Positions 36,638 to 48,900 of a DNA stretch of 64,000 bases are shown here, piece by piece (the stretch's first letter is position 1; the number at the start of each line of letters is the position of its first letter). Source of the stretch: Phoronis australis (lineage: Eukaryota; Phoronida; Phoronidae); assembly GCA_002633005.1 (NCBI GenBank), contig NMRA01000642.1, positions 87,874 through 151,873 on the forward strand, read 5' to 3'. A program made the translations under genes and the position numbers. Under the pieces are notes generated by a model. It was not told the DNA's origin and ran no database searches. It saw only the letters and a list, made by a program, of their open reading frames with translations.

Positions 36638-36921
36638 TTATGGATACAATTCGCAAACCCAAATTTTAATTGATCTAGCTCGGCACACTTGCACGCACTT
36701 GTCAACTTCTGCATAATGCAGGCGTTTTTTCCAAACAACCACTTGTTCATCGGGAATTTCGTTCTTCAGCATAATAGCAGCAATTTTTTGTTCAGTCGTA
36801 AGTTCCGCGCCTTCAAGGTCATTTGGTTCCTGTGCCTGATCACTTAATTCAATCTGAAAGTCGGGATGGTCGGATAACTCCTTTCTGCTTGCCTCGATGA
36901 TGACGTCCCAAGCAAGCTTCT
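36638..36921 (-). CDS. Fusion gene exon 20 (C-terminal extension, stop)
   Basis: Acceptor GTCTTTACAG, phase 1. Encodes an acidic-then-basic tail (KLAWDVIIEASRKEL ... VVVWKKRLHYAEVDKCVQVC) beyond the hydrolase fold, ending at TAA. The extension is not part of the core domain and its role is unknown. Confidence 0.8.
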
Positions 36922-39900
36922 CTGTAAAGACGTTACGAATGATTTTCGAATTCAGTAAAATAATTATGTTCCTATAAAAAATTACGAATCCATCCTAATC
37001 CCCTTCAATTATCGGGAACGTGCAAACTTGGATGCAGCTGTTGTTCGAGGTCCCCGATTAATCAACATCCCAGTGTTTGTTAGGTAAACTTCCTTATTTG
37101 GAAAAAAGGTGAAAACACGGTTTTGCTTCCCTTTCGAGAGAAATAAGAAACAATAGCAGTGAATCTTGGCATTACACTTGCTCTTAGTTTCGGCACGTCT
37201 CGTCAGTCTTCGGGGTCTTACGGCTATGGCTTAGTCAAAAAAAACCCACAGGATTCTGGTGCTCCCGCACTCACTTTCAAATTAATCAAATGTCTGTTTG
37301 TCTTGGACATTTGTGACAGAGTTCTTTAGACTGAGCATGTAACTTAAGTGGAGAAAAATCCACTTTCCGTCGCAAAAGCCAATTTTCGATTTAGACTTCC
37401 CCGGTTATTAAATTGACTTTGTCATTTAGTCAAAATAATTATGCGACTTCCGGAATTGGAAAGAATTGCCAGTTCGTTCCAGCTTGAGGGCTACCAAGTT
37501 TTCTCACATCAGTGCCTCATTTCTTCGCAGAGCGAAGTTTCGAGGAATAACGAACCGTCAATTCTTTTTAAGGCCAAAAATATATCAGTTTTAGAGTAGT
37601 ACATGTACGTGGTCTAAAGCAAAATTTACTTTCTTCAACGGAACCACAGTTTATTGCTTTATGTGTTTACCTAGCTAATGCTTAAGTCAAAGAATCTCAT
37701 TTTGTGCACCTCCAAAAGAACTAAATCATTCTACGCCTAAAAATAAGTAACGATTATCTGAACAATCAAATACTGCTAATTACAACATTCCTGATTACCT
37801 GTCACAGCTTGATCTTTCAAAGCCTTATTCACAGTCGCAAAGGCCTGTTTGTAAACACTAATGTCTGCGTGCGCATATTTGTCGAGGAAAGATACTATGA
37901 TTGGATAAATTTCTTTGTTGGCGTTCTTTCCAATCAGGGGGTCCAAGTGTCCGTATCCTTCGAGCAAATGGAATTCAAACTGGTCTTTGTGTTCCGGATG
38001 TGCGGCTTGCACGAGATCATGCATCACCTACAGCAGGTTGAACAATACAAAGGAATGGTTGACGTAATCCGGGCACCTAGATTGAAGCATGTGTGTTCTG
38101 TCCAATCTAGAGTAACCGTTAAGCAAATAAAGCAACAACCACTTTGAATCCAATTTCAATTTAGCGGGTATTCTACTAGCACAAGTTGTATACATTTACT
38201 GAGTTAAAATCTATCATAGGTTTGTACAAATTTGGCTTAATATACAGACATAACATTAGCTGTTTTCATTGACGTTTCTTCGAGCTGGCCACTCAAACTA
38301 TTTCTGTCGTAGGCTACCCAAGGCAAGAACTGTGGTATTACTACGCACAACTTCGCCCTCAATCAGCAGAGCATGTCACGAGTTGAAAAAAATCAACAAA
38401 ACCACGAAGGCAACAGGAAGATGGTGCTTGAGAGCGCATTTTTGAATTGAACGCCTACCTTCAAGTTGTCTGGAGCTTTAAAAACACCATTCTTCTCACT
38501 CATTAGAAGGACCATAGGAATGTCAAGCCTGTCCAACCACTCCCTTGCGTCACGTGATGACAACATCTTGTCCGTGTCTTCTGAGTACCCAGGCATGTAT
38601 AAATCGTCTTCTCCTTCTTTGAATCCCACAAGACGTCCCTGCCCTAGTGACCTAAAACACAGTATTTGGTGTCGTACTCAAGATGCTGCATGGATGTTCA
38701 ATCATATATTGAGCGCCGTCAGTTTCTATGTTCCATTATTGACTCATCTTGACCACATTTAGTAATATCAACAAAAAAGTATAAAGAAGTATTACGCGGT
38801 TCATTTTGCTCTTGATAATTTTAAATTAATGTATGGTATTTAGGAAAAAGATTTATTGACTTTCTGTAATGATTTGACTCTCGTGTGATGTGAACGGAAA
38901 TGACCCATGACTGTGTTCCGTTTTATACAACTTACTTCAAGATATGTGCAAACGTCATCAACGAGCCTGCTCCAAACATCTCATGAAGTGACCGGTGGGT
39001 GTCGTTGTTCATCTGATTGTGTTCCCATAGCAACCCGTAAACTAGAGTCAGCTTGTGGCACACACTATTCTTGCAAATGTTGTAATCTGCTGAAGTCGTG
39101 TCGGCAACCACTGGAAGAGAAATACGTACTACGTTAGGCAACGTCATCAATGATATTCCTGAATTTGAAATTTGATGAAGCCGTATTCGCAATCTCATGA
39201 ACTGACTGTGCTACATGTCGTCATAAAGTGGGTATTAAGCCATCCCAGTTGCTGTCGCATAGTAGGCTTTAGTAGGGACGAGCAGACGACTGCTACATGT
39301 ATGGGCGTACATGTAGGGACGGGACACACAAAGAATTCATAAAAAAAGCCTTTTCAGACCGATCCAATTAAGATATGATTGATAGCTTAAAACCGGAAAA
39401 TACCTGTGCGTGATTATTTCACCTTAGGCAACCAACTAGACCTAGTGTTAGTTCTAACTCACAACAGTCGGCGCAAAGTGTTTTAGTTTTTGACATGTAA
39501 CACCTGGAGTAGTTTTCAAAATAATTCATTGAATAACTGTTTGAGCGTAGACATGGACATAGACAACAGCAACACAAAAATTCAACATCAGTGTATTGGT
39601 TCCAGTTCTTCGAACACACGACTTTAAAGTAAATAAAAGCATGCGCACATCACGTGTGCAAGTATTCTATATACCAGTATCCGGTTGCATGAAACGGTCC
39701 CTAATTAGGGCCTTAACCAAGTTCCCAAACTAGTTAGGGAAGTCTCTATAAGGATTTAGTTTAAGGACTGTTACACGAAGTTGTCCTACACTCTGTCCTT
39801 ATTGGGAGCTCCCTAAATCCGAAAAAAGTTCCCAATGCCAAACACTCACGATGATCACCGTGGCTAAGGTCGCTTAACCTGGTGAAAATCATTATGAACG

Positions 39901-42900
39901 AGAGCATACCTGTTGCATTTAAGTCCTCTGTTCCACCTTTTAAATGGTTGTTCGAGTAGGGCGCACAGTCAACGTACGTTATCTGGGAATTCGAGTTTTA
40001 TACTGCTGTTTAGAGAGCAGGCAATACATTTTGGCCGCCCATGTTAATGTAAAAAATTATTACGTCGTGGCAAACTGGTGAAAATACCAAAATCTCCGTA
40101 GGAGTCGCTGCCCTTCCCAACGCGCTGTTAAAGTTATCTGCTCGGGGAATTAAGTGAGACGTGGGGTAAGTCGTGGCACTACAGTAATCGTTAAACTCAG
40201 TTTACGATGGAACTATTACTTCAGTGGGTGAGATCACACCTTTGCTGTTCGACAACTCCAGCTTCTGTTCAAGTTCTCTGACTATCATGAATATCCCAGC
40301 TCTTAAAAACCTAAATCTTTCGTTTAGCTCACCGCCGCTAAACGTCTCGTGCGGGATAATTGTGTCACGGATAATTCTTTTTGTCAACGTCAACATTAGC
40401 CTTGGTACAAAGCTGTATATAAATATACAGCTTTGCACCGATGTGGGTAAAATAGTGATAAGATAAAATTTGAAACGAAATTAGTGTCACTAAAAACTAC
40501 AGTCTTCCATGAGTAAACTAAATTATTTAACTGTTTTGGAAAAAAGGCGTTCTACCGTTATTCTGGTGCTAAAGTTGTGGAGCGATCTTTAGCGACGACT
40601 TTCGACGACATGAAATATTGCGTCACCTATTATCCAGTTTCTTTTTTCGCCGATTCTTCTATCGACTGTTCTTCTTACGCGAGGTTGTGTACAAGTCACA
40701 ACAAATTATCGGAACTGGTTTCACGTCATTATAAGATTTTAGAATTTTGATACCGAAAAAACGAATTTCAGAAGAAATTTTGCTGCTGCCAAGCTATCGT
40801 CATCTCCCGAGGGATGTCGCAAAAATTTAGGAAATGGCACGATGCGTGACATGAGCGTACGACGACATACTTTTCATTGTTAGAAAAGTGGAGAGTTACG
40901 CAAGAAAATGACCTTGTTGCATTGTTTTTCACTTAAACGGTTGTAACGGGTAAGGTGAGTGTCGGTTGATTAGCAGATTTTGCATGCACCCCGTCCGGTT
41001 TTTAGATTTACATGTTGATGCACGTTTCGCGGCGCAGTGTCGACTAGAACTACCCTGGCTGTGCGCAATTTCGAGGTCTACGAAAGAAATACAAACAGTG
41101 GTACCTAGCTGTATTTTGATGACAGTGTTCATACAGCTAGCTGGCTGTCTACGCCAACATTAGCTTGATCCTCCATTTCATTGCTTGGGACTCAACGTAG
41201 AGACTTATTTTAGGTAACCCCAAAAGTTGAGTCCCTATTTAATGCTTAAACTAACTGAGAACATTTCATGCAACATTCCCTAAATTTTACGGACTACCCT
41301 AAGACTTAAGAACATTCCTAACATTTAGGAACTGTTTCATGCAACCGGGCAGAGAAATCTACCAGTCTTAGAAATAAGGTGAAAAGTCGTTTTTGCAGAT
41401 CATAAAAATGTCGATTTTGCCAATTCACAGATCGTTTCGAACAATCCTGCGTAAACGCATTCACCGATGGCAGCCATGTTTTTGTTACAAACAACAGACG
41501 TGAAAGTATATTTATATCCAGTACCCACGTAACTTTACGAAAACGAAGTGCTCAATCAAACCTCTTATAGTTTTGAATCGAATCACCCATGTGCTTTTCA
41601 GCCATTATTTGGTTGCAGCAGTAAAGCTGCGTCTGCTGGAAGATTGTTGCAATAATTAACAACTTCGGACTTATGAGAATATTAACTAAAGTCTAGAGAT
41701 TGGATGACTACGCTGCAGCCCTTCTTGCTATGTTTACTTTAGAACTAGAGATTAAATCTGACACAGGAAACAAAACATCAAACTAGTCCAACTCTGACAG
41801 TGGTTGAAGTCATGAGTATCAAAGGAATCTATCCTGGGAACCTTTCTTCTCAAGGTGTTTACTAACGACATTTTCTAATTGGTGAACAATTCCTTTCCTG
41901 TAAATAACGACGACACCCTTCTCCGACTAAATTGTTGATTAGGTCAATTGGTTGTTACATTGAAGTTAATCCTCAGCAATATTGGTGAATATTGTATGTA
42001 GCAAGGAAGGCTCGATTACTCTTTCGTAAGAAATGTGTCCGCGTAGCCGATGAAACAGGACGCACACATTTTCTAATTGTGTCCATAAACACAAAGTTCA
42101 GTAGCATTAGGACCTGCACTAGGACCTCGCTTAAACCTAGCCAAAATCACATGTTCTCATTTTAAACACACGGCCATATCTCACATAATCTCACGGATTC
42201 TTCAATTTTAGCGAGATCCTAGCGTTACTGAACAGGTAACGGATAAGCATGCATTAGAAGTATTATACAAAGGCTCCATTGTACTTATGTGACCAGCTCA
42301 AATGTCTAGGAAGTTGCAATAGGCAACTTTGAATGTTTGTCTCCTGAGTTCTGGTTTGCACAGTGTAGAGAAAAAGTTGTTATACAGTATATACCTTTAG
42401 AAATCTTCTGGTGTAGTCTATCCAGAATACTAAGCTCGTCATCGTATGAATCGAGGGCTTCCACTCCAAATGTTTCAAACAAGCTCGCTACGTTCAGTTT
42501 GACTTTTAGCTGAAACGTAAGCATTACCGGAAGAATGAAACACGATATTTCATGCATGAAAGTTCAGAGTAGTGTTGACGTGTACGCCTACTAGATTCAT
42601 TGGATTTAAGCTACGCAATAACTGATATGGTAATTTGCTTATGGTCCGGAGCCGTTTATAGTTTCCTTTATTTTACACTGACAGTCACAAAAACGGCCAG
42701 TTTTGATTAGTTCAGTCAAACGGCAAATCATATACGCAAGGCAAAGATTCATACCTAGCAATATCACCGGGGTCAACTTTATCAACAGTTAAAGGTACCC
42801 ATGCAGGTGGTTTGCCACCTTACCGTGTTAAGCGGACTGGGATGTGGGGTAATGCCAGCTTGCAGGCTAGCCACACAGCGTATCTTGCCGTCCAGATAGC

Positions 42901-45900
42901 CGAGCAATCGAGACATCCAAAACGAGGCGGCTCCCATACAGTGGCATAGGACCTAAATAGTCAGTAAAAAGTATTCGTGAAGTGATAGTTATGAGTACAA
43001 AATACATATCGATATCAGCCGATCTGAAACTGGCATGAATTGAACATGAATGTAGTCCATGAAATATCAGTGATATCAAAGATTTGGACAAGTTTCGATG
43101 ACATTCTTTACAGATCGTCACACAATGGATGATAGAATGGGCACAAAGATGTATGGTGATCGCCAAAAATCATTTGTAGCTCGTTCCCCCAAGTGGGTGA
43201 GTAGACCCTGAAAAGTCCGACTCTCAGGTGCTATATCTCGTTATGTAATTATACATGAGCATTCATTGGTAGCTTGTTCCACCATGTGGACGAGAAGACC
43301 CTGTGGAGTTCGACTCTCAAGTGCCATATCAGATTACGTCACTACACTTTCTCTATAGTTCTCTGGATGCAACTGTCTCGGGTCATTTTATCCCATGAAC
43401 ATCAAGTGTCAATGGAATAACGGTGACTGACATGTTGTTTGAGATTTTGTTTGATGTCACCTTATACATGTAGATTATTTATATTCTGGTATCCTGCGTA
43501 ATGTTGGTGAACCATGGGTAATGTTGGATATTCTGGGTAATGTTGCTAATCCATGGTAATGTAGGTGATCCTGGGTGACGTTGGTCAACCAAGGTAATAT
43601 TGGTGAACCATGGTTATTCTGGTGAACCATGTTAATGTTGGTGAACCAAGGTAGTGTTGGTAGTTCTGGGTAATGTTGCTGACCCTGGATATTGTTGGTA
43701 ATCGTGGATAATATTGGTGATCCAGGCTGATGTTGGTGACTCTTGGTAATGTTGATACACCAAGGTAATGCTGGTCAACCAATGTATTATTTGTAAACCA
43801 TGATAATGTTGATAAACCGAGGTAGTGTTGGTCAACCAAGGTAACATTGGGGAAACATTGCAATGCTGGTGAACCATGGTAATGTTGATAAACCAAGGTA
43901 ATGTTGGTCAACCATCGTAATATTGGGGAACCATGGTAGTGCTGGTGAAAAATGGTAATATTGGTGAACCATGGTCATGTTGGTGATCCAAGGTATTATT
44001 GGTGGTTCTGCGCAATGTTGCTGGATATTGTTGGTTATCATGGATAATATTGGTGATCCAGGGCGATGTTTATGATTCTGGGTAATGTTGATAAACCATG
44101 GTAATGCTTGTGAACCATGGTAATGTTGGTCAACCAAGATTGGCGATTCTCTGTAATGTTGTTTATCACGGGAATCGTTGGCCCTTAGTAATTTTGGTGA
44201 ACCTGAGTAGTTTTGATGATGGGTAATGTTGGTGATCTTGGATGAGGTGGGAAAACAAAATGATGAGACAAGGTAACAAAAGAAGGCATGGTTCAAAACA
44301 AATTGAGACGCAGTTATATACATCACTCCTGAGAGAAAAAGCCTGGTTTACCTCAAGATCCTTGTGGTTTGTTTCCTTCAGTACACTGTCAACAGCAGAC
44401 GTTATATCGTACTTGGCCACGTCGTCCAGAGTAAATGGTTTATGAACATCGGGTCGATACGGCGCACCTTGACGTGTTGGGGATTGGGATCAATTTAGTG
44501 AAGCATCTTTTCTTTTGGATTTCACAAAAGTTCATAAAGTATACGTACATGCAATAGACAGGTCTATTTCAAAACGTTAGTAAAACTTGTCAAGCTTTGC
44601 AATGTACAATAAAGTGTTCATTCATATATCTCCCGATCAGAAGGCAGGTCGGGAGTCTTATTTGACGTCTGAAACGAATTCACACATGCCATGGAGGCTC
44701 GACAGACGTTTGATCTACCTTTTAATGAACAGCTCAAATCATTCAACACATTTGTCAGAAGTCATAACGTAACTAGGCTTCATTCCAATGACGTAACTTG
44801 ACATTAAGGTCTGTTGGTTAATGGTAATCGAACATGAATGGCCTGACCTTTACCATAGAAACAGTCGAGTGGAACTTGCACGTAAATTCCTTATCTCTGT
44901 GTTTGCTGGGTCAAATTAGAAAAACAACATATAGCAATGATGTGAATACGAAGTACGTTGGAAATTGCCAAATGTTTTTAAAACGTACGTAAGACGACTG
45001 TTAACGCTTCTGGTCTAACTTCAGGTCTGCCTACTCCCGAATAATTTAGGTTTTAGCGAAAGAATTATATGGCATAGGTGAGTTTCTGCGTTGACCAGCA
45101 CGGAGACCCCTAACATTGAGATGTTAGTGTGGTCTTCAACTAAAAGTGCACCAAAGTCAAATGTAGGTTAGGCCCCCCCAAAGTTGGTTTCTGCCTAACT
45201 TTGTAACAAATGCATGAAGACATCTGAAGGAAGGAAAAGCTCTAATTCAATAAAAGGATAAGATGAAAATAGTCACAATGCTTAGCATGCAATTCTCACT
45301 AACTTCTTTCACAGTCGGAACATTTTTTATTCGAAGTTGCTGAAAAGTGATTCCTTGAGGCAAAGAAACAATATTTTTGTTGCGTCTGTGAAAGTGCGAA
45401 TTTAAAACTTAACGGTGTACAGCCATACCAAATTGGACTTCTGAGACGCATATTAATTTTCTCCCGCTGAGGGATAACCTTCAATGCCTGAGGTGCTGAC
45501 GCCAGCCAACGCCACTCGTTCCCGACCGCAGTTATCAAAACTCGGGTTACTCGTTATAGATTTTATACCAATTACGTGATTTTGAAAGTTTAAAGTCTCT
45601 AGAACTTGATTTTTGACTTTTTATCAGTCTGTTATAAATTGGGTCACGTGACCACGTCATTTCAATAAAATTTAGCAAACGACAAATGTACATCGATAGC
45701 AAAACAACCGTACCAATAAAATGATTGTATTGGATATATCTGTTCAAAGTGAGATGTCAAAAACGCCCTTATTTTTTTCAAAAGTATTAACATTGCTTTC
45801 GGTATTTTTCATGCAAATCATGAAACTCCTTTTCTATGACCCCTCGTGCAAAAGCGGAACACTTTAAAACATTTCCTAACAACAGTTTTTAGAACAGGAC

Positions 45901-48900
45901 AGAAAATACAGCAAATACAGTACCATTATATGCATCCCATCGGTCCTTACTAAGAAGTTAGCCAAATGTGCCAATTTTGTAGGGTCCTACATTACCTTAA
46001 GCCCTGTTGTTAAGATCGCTGTTCTTTTGTAATAAAGACTTACATCTCCAGTCCAGACACCAGACGTCATACTTCCGTTTCACAAGAAACTCCACCATGT
46101 TTTCAGAAACCGTGTCCAGCGTAAACAAGATCGAGTATGTCCCGTGGCCATGGAGTAGTAAAACTGGGCCTTTGCTGCCACCTGGTGGCAAAAATAACAC
46201 GTCCTATGAAGTGGTTTTGGTAGTACTATTGCAACTTGTTAAGCAGTAGAATATCCTACTAGATTTGGGAGTAGGAGAGACAAGGGAAGCTACATGTACA
46301 ATTGTACAGGTAATGAGTAATTATAAAGGAGTAAGAGCAACTGTACAAGGCATACCGAATGCCTGTCGATCAGTTATATTCCAAATCCAATAGACACCGT
46401 TCAAAAACAACATCAGTCGCGATGCTTTGACGTTTTTTTTCAAAACACAGAAGTTGATGAGACAGTCAGTACCACTGAAACCAATGTCTCACCTTGGTAT
46501 CGTATCAAGTTGTTGACAGTGTCGTCTTCTGTAAGTACCTGATAGACAACAGGCTGGGCTTGGTCAGGAAGATTCAACGGTCTTTTCAGTCTATTGTGAG
46601 ACATAATCCTGCAGAAGACACCATAAATTTGTGATTAATATAACGTTAACATTCCCCTGAAAAACAACAATCAAGCCCCATGAATTCAAGTGTACAGCGG
46701 ATTAGTTTAAAATGAGTGATCACATTTTTTCCTGCTTGGAGCTCCATGGTTTCCTTTTCAAGTACAGTACTACTCAACACGAAGCAAGACACCATCATCT
46801 TGGTTGTTTTACATGACCTAGAGTGGCATTGTCAGTAAAATTTCAGATACCATGAAGAATATTTCAACTACTACTCAAGAACACGCATTCAGATCATACA
46901 TATACTGTACATGTAGAATTATAAACACAGGCATAAGGCAAGGATGTAATTGAACGCCCAGCAATACATGTAACAACCCCAAAACGTCTACAAATGTAAT
47001 GCCATCTAACGTGAACTGATCTCGCCTCTTTCTGCATGTGCGCCTCCAGTTTGTGGGTGAATGTACAAGGATACGATAATATTAATATGTTTTTCACGAT
47101 TAATAAAACCAATCTGGTCACCTATCCCATGATTCGTTCAGACTCACATCTGACTGCTGGCGAATGGACTGTAAATGTTGTAAATCTCTCCCAAGAAAAG
47201 TTTGAAGAACTGAGCTTTAAGGCGAGCTTGATCTGGAAATCCACCTGTGGAGTTTGTGACTTCGAGAGTAGTGAGCGAGCTGAGAATTGAGGCAAAGGGC
47301 ATCTTGAGTAAACCTTGCCCAATCTTGTCAGCCTCTACACAGATGAAAAACAAAAAGATGTGGACACATATGCATATGCTTCTAATCAAAGGTTGTTAGA
47401 CAAAAATACGGCACGTGTTCATGTAAATCTGCCTTTGAAAATTGTTGAAACGACAACCGAAATTGAATCCCATAACCAAGAGAGGTAGGTCGGTTTTCTT
47501 CGTACCATGATACGTTCTTACTACGAAATGTCCTTTCTTTGATATCTATCGCCATTCTCTCCTACTGAGTGATTCCTTTCTTATGGTCAACTCTTAGGTA
47601 AAACTGTTGTGACGGTACAAAGTACAAAGAAACATTGTTTCTGAAGACAAACACTGAGTGAAAACAACACGAGCTCTGATACGTAAGGAAAGACACGCAA
47701 CACATAATTTCCGGTAAAGAGCCGGTGTAAATCCTTGACTCTTGGGTGCGAAGAGAATTTACTAGGAATTTAAAACATTTTCAAATAGTGCCCCATGAGA
47801 TATCAGGGAGTATTAAAACTGTTTCAAAGAACAATCTATGACGAAGAGAGACATTTATAAGAAATCATCAAGGTACTTTTGAAGATCATGCAATGAGGTA
47901 CAAGATACATGTAAATTAATAAGGAAGTACTCAGACACCTAAATGATTTACGCCTTGGCGCAATCGAGGCAAGTCGAGTCTACACATGTACTTGGAACGA
48001 CTAGCGACCTTGTACTTCAAATAACATTTTCGTTGGGACAAATGTGCCGAATTATAGGAGAATTCATCCAATCGCCAAAAAGTGAATTCCATACCGTTCT
48101 GCTGATGGCCATTATAAATACTGTACGCCAGTGTAGTTGTATCAGTGTATCCAACTTCTAAACAACTATTATTCCGAATGTTCTTTTCCCCATAAAAGTA
48201 ATACTGGTTCTTGCTGCCAGATGGCAGCAGCTGCAGTCGATACTTCATGAAGTGTTGATCAACAATGCTCTGCACTCCTGAGTCATTTACAAACAACTGC
48301 ACTGAACCTAAAAGGTGAATTGAGTAACAAGATTGAAATACACAAAGGCCTACTTCATATCAGGTTGGAGATTCGTTGTTCTATATATATAAGCTGGTAT
48401 AAGCAGACGGCATGGTCAGTTTTGAAGATAACAAGTACTTCAATATCACTGAATTTAATTATTTTTCAGATTAGAATTCCACAGTCTTGAGCGACACAAA
48501 GTTCATGGTGAGAAGTGCAAGGGAAGCAATCCAAATTTTATTTTCAAAGAAATCATCATGAAATGTTACGCAATTAAGCGCGAAATCACCCTTATGTTCG
48601 TTAAATACCTTTAGCTGTTAAGGGTCTCTTAGACAATTCAGGACATAACACTACACCGTCCACGAGGGCTTCGTGATTAGGGTCTTTATCAACGAAGTAC
48701 ATCAAATCTTTGTGTGACAAAGTCAGGTTGACCTCAAGGTCAGAGGTCGTGCTACTCTTGGTCATTTGGAAGATCCCTTTCATGGTCTCCTCAACTCTAA
48801 ATCCCGGTGTCTTGCTTGTCTTCCAGTCAATGGACTCTATAGTAATTGATTGAGTAATATCAGACTTGACTATCTAAGACAAAGAGCGCAAAGTGGCTAG

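Larger units (their letters stand above)
35426..37676. repeat. Local tandem duplication, copy B
   Basis: Right-hand copy, continuous with the upstream exons of the fusion gene at 37799 and beyond. Its first base follows the single n at 35422 by a few bases. Confidence 0.9.

Noticed and set aside
43585-44326. Overlapping minus-strand open frames of 81-164 codons encoding HQYYLG/WFTNIT repeats
   Set aside because: They are translations of the 19 bp minisatellite in successive frames; the fusion gene splices across this region in phase.
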